Positions 51,857 to 60,161 of a stretch of 64,000 nt of DNA are shown piece by piece. The stretch spans positions 1-64,000 of the forward strand of contig NZ_JBJQOQ010000008.1 in assembly GCF_046036945.1 (NCBI RefSeq), in the 5' to 3' direction. The position numbers and the translations under genes are program-made. This DNA is from Brevibacillus_C sp046036945. GTDB taxonomy: Bacteria; Bacillota; Bacilli; Brevibacillales; Brevibacillaceae. How positions within the stretch are numbered: the first letter of the stretch is position 1; the number at the start of each line of letters is the position of its first letter. The notes beneath the pieces are model-generated. The model did not search any database, was not told the DNA's origin, and was given only the letters and a program-made list of their open reading frames with translations.

Positions 51857-52621
51857 ATGATTTCAGACGCTTTTTTCAAGCTGCGGCGGCAGCTTTTGCT
51901 GGCGCTGGTTCCGATTGTTTTGGATCTGTTCGGTTTTTTGGTAGGGTTGGCGCTCTACGGATTTCCCGGGGGTTCGAAATTTACGCTCAAATTGACCCTT
52001 GCCATCGGGCTGCCGTCTGTCAGTTCCCTGCTGGACAGACAATTTATGCCCGGGGGCATTCAATTCAACTTTGGTGAATCGACTCCGCTTGCGGTCATCT
52101 TGTTATTTGTCCTGTTTATGATACTGAGCGCCTTCTTTCAAGGGGGATTTATCTCTTTGCTGCATAAAGCGGCGGAAGACCGCCGGATATCGATTGAACA
52201 ATTTTTTAAAGGAGCAGTCCATTACTTTGCGCGGTTTTTTGTTTTGCAGTTGCTCATCATGCTTGTCTTCCTTGTCGCGGGAAGCCTGTTTTTGATTACG
52301 TTGGGCCTGATTGGCGGACTGCTTTTCCTGGTGATCTTCCTGTGGCTTCGGATACTGTTCGTCTACCTGGAATTTACCATCGTGACAGATGACTTGACAC
52401 TTGCCGCCTCGTTTGGGCAGGCGAGACACTACTTTCGCCGCCGACTGCCCGAGACCGCCTTCATCATCGTCGCCATGATCGCCGTTGGCACCTTGTTTTC
52501 CATGGTGATCAATGCACTGTGGTTTCCGCTGCTGTTTTTGATCTTGCTCATCGCTTACGACTACGTGGCCGCCGGGCTGCAGCTTGCCCTGATGCTTTCG
52601 CTGCTGCGCATCCGCGGCTAG
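51857..52621 (+). CDS. Polytopic membrane protein of unknown function
   Basis: A 254-residue protein with about five hydrophobic helices, alternating with short basic loops (RRQLL, HKAAEDRR, RHYFRRRLPE). No characteristic motif was recognised. The ATG follows TAAGGAGGG. It lies between the LIV operon and the RNase G gene. Confidence 0.75.
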   Translation: MISDAFFKLRRQLLLALVPIVLDLFGFLVGLALYGFPGGSKFTLKLTLAIGLPSVSSLLDRQFMPGGIQFNFGESTPLAVILLFVLFMILSAFFQGGFISLLHKAAEDRRISIEQFFKGAVHYFARFFVLQLLIMLVFLVAGSLFLITLGLIGGLLFLVIFLWLRILFVYLEFTIVTDDLTLAASFGQARHYFRRRLPETAFIIVAMIAVGTLFSMVINALWFPLLFLILLIAYDYVAAGLQLALMLSLLRIRG

Positions 52622-52721
52622 GTAGGGTCACGCGAATGTGAATGCGAATGCCTGCGGCTTTGTTCTCTTTCCTTGCGCCATGGTAAGATAGTGGGTGGGA
52701 TACGAGCGAAGGAGGTTTCTT

Positions 52722-54272
52722 TTGAAGCAGATACTGATCAGCAGTGAAAACAGCCTGTCGCGGATCGCCGTCCTCGTTTCGGGACGGCTCGAAGACCTGC
52801 ATGTGGAGACGGGCCAAACAGACCAGCTTGTCGGCAACATCTACCGCGCCCGCGTCGTCAACGTGCTGCCCTCGGCACAAGCGGCGTTTGTCGACATCGG
52901 TGCGGATAAAAATGCCTACCTGTACATAGACGACGCCATTCCCCCCGGTCAGAAAGCAAATCGCCAGGCCAGGGAGAAGCCCAACATTCGCCAGCTCGTG
53001 CAAGTCGGGGAAGAGCGGCTGGTCCAGGTGATGAAGGAAGCACAGGGGACAAAAGCGGCCCGGGTCACGACGGAAATCAGCATACCGGGACGAATGCTTG
53101 TCTATCTGCCCGATTCGGCCCGCATTTCGATCTCCCGGCGCATTCAGGACCCGGCGGAGCGGAAACGGCTGGAGCAAACGACAGCCCGGCTGCTCGCAGG
53201 TTCGGAGGGTGTCATTTTGCGGACACAGGCAGGGGGAGCCGATGAACAGCGGGTCGCTGACGAACTGAGCTATTTGAGATCCGTCTGGAGGGAGGCGCTG
53301 GCCGCTTCAGCATCCAAAAAGCTGCCTGTACTGGTGCACCAGGGGGACGACCTGGTTACGCGCGCGGTACGGGACTTGTTTTCTGCAGATGTGGACGAGC
53401 TGATCGTTGATCATTGGCCCACTTTTCAGCGAGTCAAACAAATGCTGCTCTCTTTTTACCCCGATCTGGCCGACCGCCTGTCGCTTTACCAAGGGAAGCT
53501 GCCGCTGTTTGAGCAGTACAGAGTGGAGGCGGAGATCGACAAGGCGCTGCGGCGCCAAGTCTGGTTGAAGAGCGGCGGTTCCATCGTGATCGACCGGACG
53601 GAAGCGATGACCGTGATCGATGTCAATACCGGCAAGTTCACCGGGGGAGCTTCGATGCAATTGGAGGAGCTGGTCACCCGGACCAATCTGGAGGCAGCCA
53701 GGGAGATTGCCCGCCAGCTGCGGCTGAGAGACATCGGCGGGATTGTGATCATCGACTTTATCGACATGAAGTCAGCCGCCAATCAGGCGCGCCTGCTCGC
53801 CGAACTGGAGAGCGAGCTGGCGAAGGACCGCACAGTCACCAGCGTGCTTGGCTTGACCAAACTGGGGCTGGTGGAATTGACCCGCAAAAAAGTCCGGCAG
53901 AGCCTGTCTGAAGCACTGACCACACCGTGTTCGACCTGCGGCGGAAAAGGCAGGGTACTGTCACTTGATGAGGTCAGCCGCAGGCTGGAGCGGGAGATCC
54001 GTGCCCTGGCAAAGACAGGGGAGGCTGAGGCCGTAGTAGTCGAACTGTCTTCCCAGCTGGCCCGCCACTGGCAGGAGCCTGTTGACGGCATTGTGCGCAG
54101 TCAGCGCATCGAACAGGACTTGCAGATCCAGCTTCACCTGCTGGCCGAAGCAGAGCCGGTACACGCATACCGGGTGCGCTACGCAGGAACGAAGCAGGAG
54201 GCGGACCGACTGCTTGCTTTAGAGGCAGGCGAGGCAAAATCCATAGGCGATTCATGCGGACATCGTGAATAG
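52722..54272 (+). CDS. rng: Ribonuclease E/G family endoribonuclease
   Basis: A 516-residue RNase G-length protein. It has an N-terminal S1 domain (about 35-120, LVGNIYRARVVNVLPSAQAA followed by FVDIGADKNAYLY) and a DNase I-like catalytic part. The catalytic acidic residues lie in VIDVNTGKFTG and VIIDFIDMK. The zinc-link CSTCGGKG is near residue 410. It processes rRNA and degrades mRNA; B. subtilis has no RNase E/G, while related Bacilli do. The TTG start follows AAGGAGG. A terminator follows. Confidence 0.92.
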   Translation: MKQILISSENSLSRIAVLVSGRLEDLHVETGQTDQLVGNIYRARVVNVLPSAQAAFVDIGADKNAYLYIDDAIPPGQKANRQAREKPNIRQLVQVGEERLVQVMKEAQGTKAARVTTEISIPGRMLVYLPDSARISISRRIQDPAERKRLEQTTARLLAGSEGVILRTQAGGADEQRVADELSYLRSVWREALAASASKKLPVLVHQGDDLVTRAVRDLFSADVDELIVDHWPTFQRVKQMLLSFYPDLADRLSLYQGKLPLFEQYRVEAEIDKALRRQVWLKSGGSIVIDRTEAMTVIDVNTGKFTGGASMQLEELVTRTNLEAAREIARQLRLRDIGGIVIIDFIDMKSAANQARLLAELESELAKDRTVTSVLGLTKLGLVELTRKKVRQSLSEALTTPCSTCGGKGRVLSLDEVSRRLEREIRALAKTGEAEAVVVELSSQLARHWQEPVDGIVRSQRIEQDLQIQLHLLAEAEPVHAYRVRYAGTKQEADRLLALEAGEAKSIGDSCGHRE

Positions 54273-54281
54273 CTGCCCCAT

Positions 54282-54307
54282 CCCCGCGCTTTGCGGGGAA
54301 TTTTTTT
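54282..54307 (+). terminator. Terminator after rng
   Basis: CCCCGC and GCGGGG with a short loop, followed by AA and seven Ts. Confidence 0.93.
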
Positions 54308-54460
54308 AGGGAAAATACGTCGTTCTGAAGCCTGTCCGGCGATGGTTAAAGCTTGTTTTTTCCAAAAGTCCAAAATAATCAGGTTTCGATTGTCGAAAGA
54401 AAGGTTATAGAAATGGTAGTAACTTTAGGCTGTCGCATCGTATCAAGGGGGTTAACCGGA

Positions 54461-56392
54461 TTGAAGGACTTATTTCGTAAACCAACAAAAGAATTAAAAT
54501 GGAAGCTGCCAAAAGCTCCAAGCAAGAACCGTTTTTCACTTGGCAAACTCTTCGGCAAGAAAACAGAGGTCATGCCTGGGCAGCCGGGAGATGGCAGAAG
54601 TGCTGCAGCTGTTCCAACTGCAGGCGGGCCAGAAGGAGGACAAGGCGGTGCGGCCAAAAATCCCAGGAAGGGCATGAAGCTGATCTTCAGACTGTACGGA
54701 TCATACGCCCTGATCCTGTGCATTTTGCTTGCGGTCGGCGGGGCAGGCTTGTACTCCGGCTCAAAATCGCTGCAAGTCATCGAGGACATGTATGAAAACC
54801 GCTTGATTTCCGTATCTGAAATGATGCATCTTGCTTCCGATTTCGAGAAGCTGAACGGAACGATCGCCTCTGCGCTGCTGCTGCATTCCGGGATGGCGGT
54901 CAACCAGGTCAAGCCGATACAGGAAATCCGCGATACAGTCAAGCAGGAGATTGAATTGTTGAAGAACAAGCAGGAGATCTACGGGATCAGCCAGGATGAC
55001 CTGGATACCTTCAACATCATCTGGACCGGTTACGAAAGCGATCTGAACAAAATTCTCGAGTGGATCCAGAAGGGCAATGAGGTGGTCGGCAGCGGCACAG
55101 GCATGAGCATCGCCATCAGCACCTATAATACCAACCTTGCGGCGAAAATCAGCGCGCTGACGAAATACCTGCAGGACGTGGTCGCGAGCAACAGCAACAT
55201 GGCAGAGGCAAACTACCACGAAGCGCAGGCGCTGCAGCAAAAAATCTTCATCGTGCAAATTTCTCTCGCGATCATCGCTGCCGTGTTGACAGTCGTGGTC
55301 GGAGGCATGGTGAGCAAATCGATATTGGAGCCGCTGCGTCGTGTCGGCACGGCCGCCCAGGAAATCGCCCGCGGCAAGCTTAACCAGCAGATTGACGTCA
55401 AGCGCATGGACGAATTGGGCATGTTGGCCGTCTCCTTCAATCAGATGGCTGCGAACATCCGGGATCTGATCATGCAGGTGCAGCAAGCAAGCGGAAAAGT
55501 GGCCGCTTCTTCGGATGAACTGTCGCAAAGTACGGAACAGACGAAAGTGGCTATCAACCAGATTGCCGAGATGATCGAAGAGGTAGCGACGGGCGCCGAC
55601 GCACAGGTGCAGAGCGTGGAGGAAAGCAAGCAAGCCATCACCGAGATGGTCAGCGGAATCATGAACATCAGCGAATCCTCTTCCCAGGTCGCGGAAGCCT
55701 CGCAGGAGACGGCCAGAGAAGCCGAGCAGGGGAATTATTCGCTGCAGCGGGCCGTCAACCAGATGGGGACGATCAAATCCTCTGTGGGGGACACGGCTGT
55801 CATGGTCAAGGCGCTGAACGAGCGTTCCCGCGATATCGGCAAGATCGTCGGCACGATTACGGACATTTCGGCACAGACCAACCTGCTGGCGCTCAACGCC
55901 ACCATCGAAGCGGCACGGGCCGGAGAACACGGCAGAGGATTTGCCGTCGTCGCGGACGAAGTCCGCAAGCTGGCCGAACAGACAGGTGAATCGGCTCGTC
56001 AGATCACGGGCATGATCACAGAAATCCAGACAGACACCAACCGGGCCGTGGAAGCGATGAACAAAGGCACGCAAGAGGTAGATCTGGGCATGGGAATCAT
56101 CAACGAAGCAGGTGAGGCGTTCCAGCGGATCTACGCTTCGATCCAGAATGTCGCTTCGCAAATCCAGCAGGTCACCGCCGTGACGGAAACTCTCTCGGCC
56201 AGTTCAGAGGAGGTGGCCGCTACAGTCGAGGAGCTGGCCCGGATCGCCAGGGATTCCTCAGCCAACACCCAGGGTGTCGCCGCCACGACGGAGGAGCAGC
56301 TGGCCTATATCGAAGAAATTTCATCTGCTGTGCATCAGCTGAACCAAATGGCAAATGACATGCAGTCGGTGATCAACAAGTTTGAAGTATAG
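54461..56392 (+). CDS. Methyl-accepting chemotaxis protein
   Basis: A 643-residue chemoreceptor. The N-terminal cytoplasmic extension is unusual: about 70 residues, Lys/Pro-rich then Gly/Ala-rich. Next are TM1 (about 77-100), an extracellular four-helix-bundle-type sensor, TM2 (about 265-290) and a HAMP domain. A signalling domain to the end has the hairpin-tip region AQTNLLALNATIEAARAGEH. The TTG start at 54461 follows AAGGGGG; an upstream ATG at 54413 is possible. It is alone between rng and rplU. Confidence 0.88.
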   Translation: MKDLFRKPTKELKWKLPKAPSKNRFSLGKLFGKKTEVMPGQPGDGRSAAAVPTAGGPEGGQGGAAKNPRKGMKLIFRLYGSYALILCILLAVGGAGLYSGSKSLQVIEDMYENRLISVSEMMHLASDFEKLNGTIASALLLHSGMAVNQVKPIQEIRDTVKQEIELLKNKQEIYGISQDDLDTFNIIWTGYESDLNKILEWIQKGNEVVGSGTGMSIAISTYNTNLAAKISALTKYLQDVVASNSNMAEANYHEAQALQQKIFIVQISLAIIAAVLTVVVGGMVSKSILEPLRRVGTAAQEIARGKLNQQIDVKRMDELGMLAVSFNQMAANIRDLIMQVQQASGKVAASSDELSQSTEQTKVAINQIAEMIEEVATGADAQVQSVEESKQAITEMVSGIMNISESSSQVAEASQETAREAEQGNYSLQRAVNQMGTIKSSVGDTAVMVKALNERSRDIGKIVGTITDISAQTNLLALNATIEAARAGEHGRGFAVVADEVRKLAEQTGESARQITGMITEIQTDTNRAVEAMNKGTQEVDLGMGIINEAGEAFQRIYASIQNVASQIQQVTAVTETLSASSEEVAATVEELARIARDSSANTQGVAATTEEQLAYIEEISSAVHQLNQMANDMQSVINKFEV

Positions 56393-56406
56393 ACGGGACA
56401 AGATCC

Positions 56407-56435
56407 TTGACGAAAGCACCCGCCTGTGTTATCCT
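56407..56435 (+). promoter_or_regulatory. Sigma-A promoter of rplU
   Basis: TTGACG (56407-56412), 17-base spacer, TATCCT (56430-56435), just after the chemoreceptor stop. Confidence 0.8.
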
Positions 56436-56442
56436 ATTGTTT

Positions 56443-56566
56443 GTTATCCAAGGATGCTTGACACCTCAAGCATGCTGTAACCGCACGAAACGGGTCTGCA
56501 AGCTTGACTTCTTCGTGAAGTCACACCTGAATGAGGCGAGTCTAAGTATAGGGAGGTGCAAAGAGA
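56443..56566 (+). promoter_or_regulatory. Ribosomal protein L21 leader
   Basis: The untranslated region holds the conserved-looking core (ccgcacgaaacgggtctgcaagct near 56482-56505). A hairpin (gacttc, ttcgt, gaagtc) lies downstream of it, before the rplU Shine-Dalgarno GGGAGG. This matches the position and core of the Firmicutes L21 leader, thought to mediate autoregulation of rplU-ysxB-rpmA. Confidence 0.7.
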
Positions 56567-56878
56567 ATGTACGCAATCATTGAAACTGGCGGCAAACAGT
56601 ACAAAGTGGAAGAGGGCAGCGTGCTCTTCATCGAGAAGCTGGCTTCCGGTGAAGGAGAGACTGTCACTTTCGACAAAGTGTTGCTGGTCAGCAAAGACGG
56701 CAAGGTAGCAGCTGGTACTCCTGCTGTAGCAGGAGCAACGGTTACGGGCAAAGTGGAAAAACACGGCAAAGGTGAGAAAATCACCGTGTTTAAATACAAA
56801 GCCAAGAAGAACTACCGCCGCAAACAAGGCCATCGTCAACCGTACTCCAAAGTTGTGATTGAAAAAATCAACGCGTAA
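56567..56878 (+). CDS. rplU: 50S ribosomal protein L21
   Basis: A 103-residue protein with the start MYAIIETGGKQYKVEEG and ending KVVIEKINA, the usual length. The ATG follows GGGAGGTGCAAAGAGA. It is the first gene of the rplU-prp-rpmA operon. Confidence 0.98.
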   Translation: MYAIIETGGKQYKVEEGSVLFIEKLASGEGETVTFDKVLLVSKDGKVAAGTPAVAGATVTGKVEKHGKGEKITVFKYKAKKNYRRKQGHRQPYSKVVIEKINA

Positions 56879-56891
56879 TTTTGGTGAGAAG

Positions 56892-57248
56892 ATGATTCTG
56901 GCAACGGTTAAGCGAGATGGCGGAGATATTGAAGAAATTACCATCTCGGGACATGCTGATGCAGCCGAGTATGGGAAAGATATCGTCTGTTCCGCTGTAT
57001 CAGCGATCAGCTTTGGCATGTTGAACGCCGTCCACGCTTTGCTGGGGATTACTCCTCAAGTAGAGCAGGCGGAACGTGAAGGCGGGTTTCTCCGCTGGCG
57101 TCTGGAGCGTACAGCCGACCAGGCGGTCCACGAGAAACAGCAGCTGCTGGCCGAAAGTTTGATCGTCTCTTTATACAGCGTGTCTCAGCAGTACGGAACG
57201 TTTCTTACTGTCAACGATACCAAATGGCAAGGAGGTGCTACAACATGA
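56892..57248 (+). CDS. prp: Ribosomal-processing cysteine protease Prp
   Basis: A 118-residue protease (YsxB). The catalytic residues are His-21 (SGHADAAEYG) and Cys-33 (IVCSAVSAI). It removes the N-terminal extension of L27, a cleavage essential in Firmicutes. The target is encoded in the next gene and has the expected site. The ATG at 56892 has a weak site, fitting coupled translation; its stop overlaps rpmA. Confidence 0.95.
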   Translation: MILATVKRDGGDIEEITISGHADAAEYGKDIVCSAVSAISFGMLNAVHALLGITPQVEQAEREGGFLRWRLERTADQAVHEKQQLLAESLIVSLYSVSQQYGTFLTVNDTKWQGGATT

Positions 57249-57544
57249 ACATGCTTTTTACTGTTGATCTGCAGTATTTCGCCTCGAAAAAAGGGGTAGG
57301 TTCCACGAAAAACGGTCGCGATTCGATCGCGAAACGACTGGGTACCAAACGCGGTGACGGTCAATTTGTTCTGGCAGGCAACATCCTCGTTCGCCAACGC
57401 GGAACGAAAATCTACCCTGGTGCGAACGTAGGCATCGGCGGCGACGACACACTGTTTGCCAAAGTGGATGGTGTTGTTCGCTTTAAGCGCCTGGGCCGCG
57501 ATCGTAAACAAGTTGTGATCGAACCCGTAGCGGTTGAAGCCTAA
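57245..57544 (+). CDS. rpmA: 50S ribosomal protein L27 with Prp-cleavable leader
   Basis: A 99-residue precursor. The N-terminus MNMLFTVDLQYF is the Firmicutes extension; Prp cuts after Phe-12, giving mature ASKKGVGSTKN. The mature N-terminus reaches the peptidyl transferase centre. The ATG follows AAGGAGG and overlaps the prp stop by 4 bases. Confidence 0.97.
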   Translation: MNMLFTVDLQYFASKKGVGSTKNGRDSIAKRLGTKRGDGQFVLAGNILVRQRGTKIYPGANVGIGGDDTLFAKVDGVVRFKRLGRDRKQVVIEPVAVEA

Positions 57545-57561
57545 AATCGTGACGATCAAGA

Positions 57562-57592
57562 AAAACCCAGCCTAGACGCTGGGTTTTCTTTT
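57562..57592 (+). terminator. Terminator after rpmA
   Basis: AAAACCCAGC (57562-57571) pairs with GCTGGGTTTT (57578-57587), then CTTTTT. Confidence 0.94.
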
Positions 57593-57681
57593 TGCGCGGA
57601 CCATCTTGTGATAGAATAGACAAATCAGCCTAGTATAACCTTGCTGATACGGTAAAAAATACGAGTGTTTGGTGGGGAAAA

Positions 57682-58269
57682 ATGAACGAACAGCAAAAGG
57701 TTTTCACCCGGCAGGCGGATCTGTTGTTAACAGTGCTGAACCAGCAGCGGCACGACTGGTTAAACCATGTCCAGGTACTGCTCTGTCTGCTCCAATTGGG
57801 AAGAGTGGAAGAGGGGACGGCTTACTTGCGCCGCATCACCGAGAAGACCCACCTTGAAAGCGGAATAGCGCGAATCAATTCCCCCCTCCTGTCTGTTTTT
57901 TTATTGACGTTCAACGCGCTGCATAGCAAGCTGCAGCTTGAAGTAGAGGCAGATCACAAGGTAAATCTGGCTCGGCTGCAGGTGGATGCAAACGACCTGT
58001 TCCACTTCGTCAGCGATCTCGTATTTACCGTGATGAAGCATGTCAGAGAGGATCAGGCAGAACCGGCGAGCTTGCTCGTCTCTTTTCAGGCCGCCGAAGA
58101 AACGGCGGTACAGCTTCGCTTCGACCTGGCTGACGGCTTGCCCCAGTCGGCGAAGCCGGACATCCGGCAAATCATCGGCAGGGTGAACGGATTGGGAGCC
58201 TCTGTAATGACATCGATACATAGTGAAGCGGAATGGGTAGCGGAATTTCTATTTCCCTGCCAGACGTAA
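57682..58269 (+). CDS. spo0B: Sporulation initiation phosphotransferase Spo0B
   Basis: A 195-residue phosphotransferase with an N-terminal four-helix hairpin carrying the phosphorylated His-24 in RHDWLNHVQ. A degenerate HATPase-like C-terminal domain follows. It moves phosphate from Spo0F to Spo0A in the sporulation phosphorelay. The position between rpmA and obg matches Bacillus. The ATG follows GGTGGGG. Confidence 0.9.
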   Translation: MNEQQKVFTRQADLLLTVLNQQRHDWLNHVQVLLCLLQLGRVEEGTAYLRRITEKTHLESGIARINSPLLSVFLLTFNALHSKLQLEVEADHKVNLARLQVDANDLFHFVSDLVFTVMKHVREDQAEPASLLVSFQAAEETAVQLRFDLADGLPQSAKPDIRQIIGRVNGLGASVMTSIHSEAEWVAEFLFPCQT

Positions 58270-58281
58270 TGAGGTGAACGA

Positions 58282-59559
58282 ATGTTTGTCGATCAGGTAA
58301 AAATATATGTAAAAGGCGGCGACGGCGGCAATGGCGCCGTTTCCTTCCGACGTGAAAAATACGTCCCATTGGGCGGACCGGCAGGCGGCGACGGCGGCCG
58401 CGGCGGCAACGTCGTATTCGTCGTCGATGAGGGGCTGCGCACGCTCATCGATTTCCGCTATCAGCGCCATTTCAAGGCCGCGCGCGGTGAAAACGGGCGC
58501 AACAAGTCACAGCACGGCGCAGGGGCGGAAGACCTTGTGGTACGGGTGCCGCAGGGCACGGTGGTCAGCGATGCGGATACAGGTGAAGTGATTGCCGATT
58601 TGACCGAACACGGGCAGCGCGCCGTCATCGCCAAAGGCGGCCGGGGCGGCCGCGGCAATATTCGCTTCGCCACCTCAGTCAATCCTGCTCCAGAGATTGC
58701 CGAGAACGGCGAACCGGGGCAAGAGCGCAACGTGGTCCTGGAATTAAAGCTGCTTGCCGATGTCGGCTTGGTAGGCTATCCCAGCGTAGGCAAATCGACA
58801 CTGCTGGCCAGCGTAACCGCCGCCCGCCCGAAAATCGGGGCCTACCACTTTACTACGATCACGCCCAACCTTGGGGTGGTTGACCTCGGAGAACAGAGCT
58901 TCGTGCTTGCCGACCTTCCCGGCTTGATCGAAGGGGCTCACGAGGGCGTGGGTCTCGGCCATCAGTTCCTGCGCCACGTCGAGCGTACAAGGCTGATCAT
59001 CCACGTACTTGACATGGCCGGTTCGGAAGGACGGGACCCGTATGAGGACTACGTGCGCATCAACGAGGAGTTGAAGCGGTACAATGCCCGCCTAGAGGAT
59101 CGTCCGCAGATCATCGCGGCCAACAAGATGGATTTGCCCGATGCCGAGGAACACTTGGCGCGCTTTAGGGAAAAGGTACCCGATGCCCGGATTTACACGA
59201 TCTCGGCCGCAACCCGGCAGGGCGTGAACGAACTGATGCGGGCGGCAGCCAACCTGCTCGCCGAGCTTCCGGACAAGCCGGTGCTGGAAGAGGTTGCCGA
59301 AGTGGAAGAGCGGGTTATTTTCAAAGCGGAGCCGGAGCAGGCCCAGTTCGAGATTTTCAAGGAGAACGAGGTCTTTGTCGTCAGCGGGGAGAAAATCGAA
59401 AGGCTGGCCAAGATGACCAATCTCAACAGCTACGATTCGATTCAGCGGTTCGCCCGGTTGATGCGGTCGATGGGCGTCGATCAGGCGCTGCGTGAGCGCG
59501 GAGCCCAAGACGGCGATACGGTTCGCATCGGCGATTTTGAATTCGACTTTGTCGAGTAA
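58282..59559 (+). CDS. obgE: Obg GTPase (ribosome assembly and stress/sporulation)
   Basis: A 425-residue essential GTPase. Residues 1-158 form the glycine-rich Obg fold (KGGDGGNGAVSFRREKYVP), followed by the G domain with GYPSVGKSTLLASV, DLPGLIEGA and NKMD. The C-terminal OCT domain is about 345-425. It associates with the 50S subunit and, in B. subtilis, is needed for sporulation. It starts 12 bases after spo0B. Confidence 0.97.
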   Translation: MFVDQVKIYVKGGDGGNGAVSFRREKYVPLGGPAGGDGGRGGNVVFVVDEGLRTLIDFRYQRHFKAARGENGRNKSQHGAGAEDLVVRVPQGTVVSDADTGEVIADLTEHGQRAVIAKGGRGGRGNIRFATSVNPAPEIAENGEPGQERNVVLELKLLADVGLVGYPSVGKSTLLASVTAARPKIGAYHFTTITPNLGVVDLGEQSFVLADLPGLIEGAHEGVGLGHQFLRHVERTRLIIHVLDMAGSEGRDPYEDYVRINEELKRYNARLEDRPQIIAANKMDLPDAEEHLARFREKVPDARIYTISAATRQGVNELMRAAANLLAELPDKPVLEEVAEVEERVIFKAEPEQAQFEIFKENEVFVVSGEKIERLAKMTNLNSYDSIQRFARLMRSMGVDQALRERGAQDGDTVRIGDFEFDFVE

Positions 59560-59581
59560 GATGCTTTGGCATCTGAAGTGA

Positions 59582-59610
59582 TTGACAAACGGAGAAAATC
59601 CAGGTAAGAT
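59582..59610 (+). promoter_or_regulatory. Promoter of the SAM riboswitch
   Basis: TTGACA (59582-59587), 17-base spacer, TAAGAT (59605-59610). This is a near-consensus sigma-A promoter right after obg. Confidence 0.85.
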
Positions 59611-59645
59611 AGGTTCAATTTCAAGAGAATGACAATTTCATACGA

Positions 59646-59816
59646 CTTCTTATCAAGAGAGGCGGAGGGACTGGCCCGATGATGCCCGGCAACCGATCGG
59701 ATGCGAAAGCGAACGATACGGTGCCAATTCCTGCAAAGCGACGGCTTTGAGAGATGAGAGGATTTGACTTACGAGATGTAACCAAGCCTTCTTCGTCTGC
59801 CGAAGAAGGCTTTTTT
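59646..59816 (+). promoter_or_regulatory. SAM-I (S-box) riboswitch with terminator
   Basis: The aptamer core (cttatcaagagaggcggagg, then gactggcccgatgatgcccggcaacc, then gtgccaattcctgcaaa, then gagagatgagagg) matches the S-box consensus in order. P1 is formed by CTTATC and GATGAG. The expression platform is the perfect terminator AAGCCTTCTTCG (59784-59795) / CGAAGAAGGCTT (59801-59812) plus Ts. High SAM would stop transcription. The next same-strand gene, pheB, is 346 bases away and has its own promoter. Confidence 0.93.
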
Positions 59817-59824
59817 GTATCCGT

Positions 59825-59977
59825 TCAGCCTCCGCGCTCGTTGCCTTCCGTGACGCGGGATGAAGCTGACATGCGCCTGCCCCGGATATCGCCGCCAAAC
59901 TGATCGAGATCGCTCGGTTTGGCTGGGGGTTGGTTATTGCGGCGCTCCGATTTATCGTACTTGCCTCGTCCGCCCAT
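59825..59977 (-). CDS. Short hydrophilic ORF, unknown
   Basis: A 50-residue frame on the minus strand starting at the ATG at 59977. It is rich in Arg, Gly, Asn and Ser (MGGRGKYDKSERRNNQPPAK at the start), has AGGTGA 6 bases upstream, and ends at 59825. It has no membrane segment or known motif. It fills the stretch between the SAM riboswitch terminator and pheB. It is probably a real small gene, though not proven. Confidence 0.5.
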   Translation of the reverse strand: MGGRGKYDKSERRNNQPPAKPSDLDQFGGDIRGRRMSASSRVTEGNERGG

Positions 59978-60053
59978 CTGATTCACCTCGCTTTCTCGTA
60001 CTGGCTTTTAGTCTGTGCAGAACCTGTCGCAGTCATGTAGGGGCGGAAAAAAG

Positions 60054-60070
60054 CGGGCAGCGCCCGTTTT
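60054..60070. terminator. Short hairpin between the antisense ORF and pheB
   Basis: CGGGC (60054-60058), AGC, GCCCG (60062-60066), with TTTT on the plus strand and six Ts on the minus strand. The stem is short. Confidence 0.4.
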
Positions 60071-60092
60071 CACATGTTTTCTCAATTTGGGG

Positions 60093-60121
60093 TTGTCACC
60101 GGGAGAGGAGTTGGTTATAAT
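60093..60121 (+). promoter_or_regulatory. Promoter of pheB-hom-thrC-thrB
   Basis: TTGTCA (60093-60098), 17-base spacer, TATAAT (60116-60121). Transcripts would begin near 60128. GTCCTC (60122-60127) and GAGGAC (60154-60159) could pair around the Shine-Dalgarno TGGAGG, but the transcript may begin after the first arm. Confidence 0.75.
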
Positions 60122-60161
60122 GTCCTCTATAGAAAAACAAATGTATTCACATGGAGGACAA

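Noticed and set aside
59860..60120. 86-residue plus-strand reading frame after the SAM riboswitch
   Set aside because: It would be the natural target of the riboswitch, but it lacks a ribosome site, has an odd Arg/Cys/Ser composition and runs through the pheB promoter.
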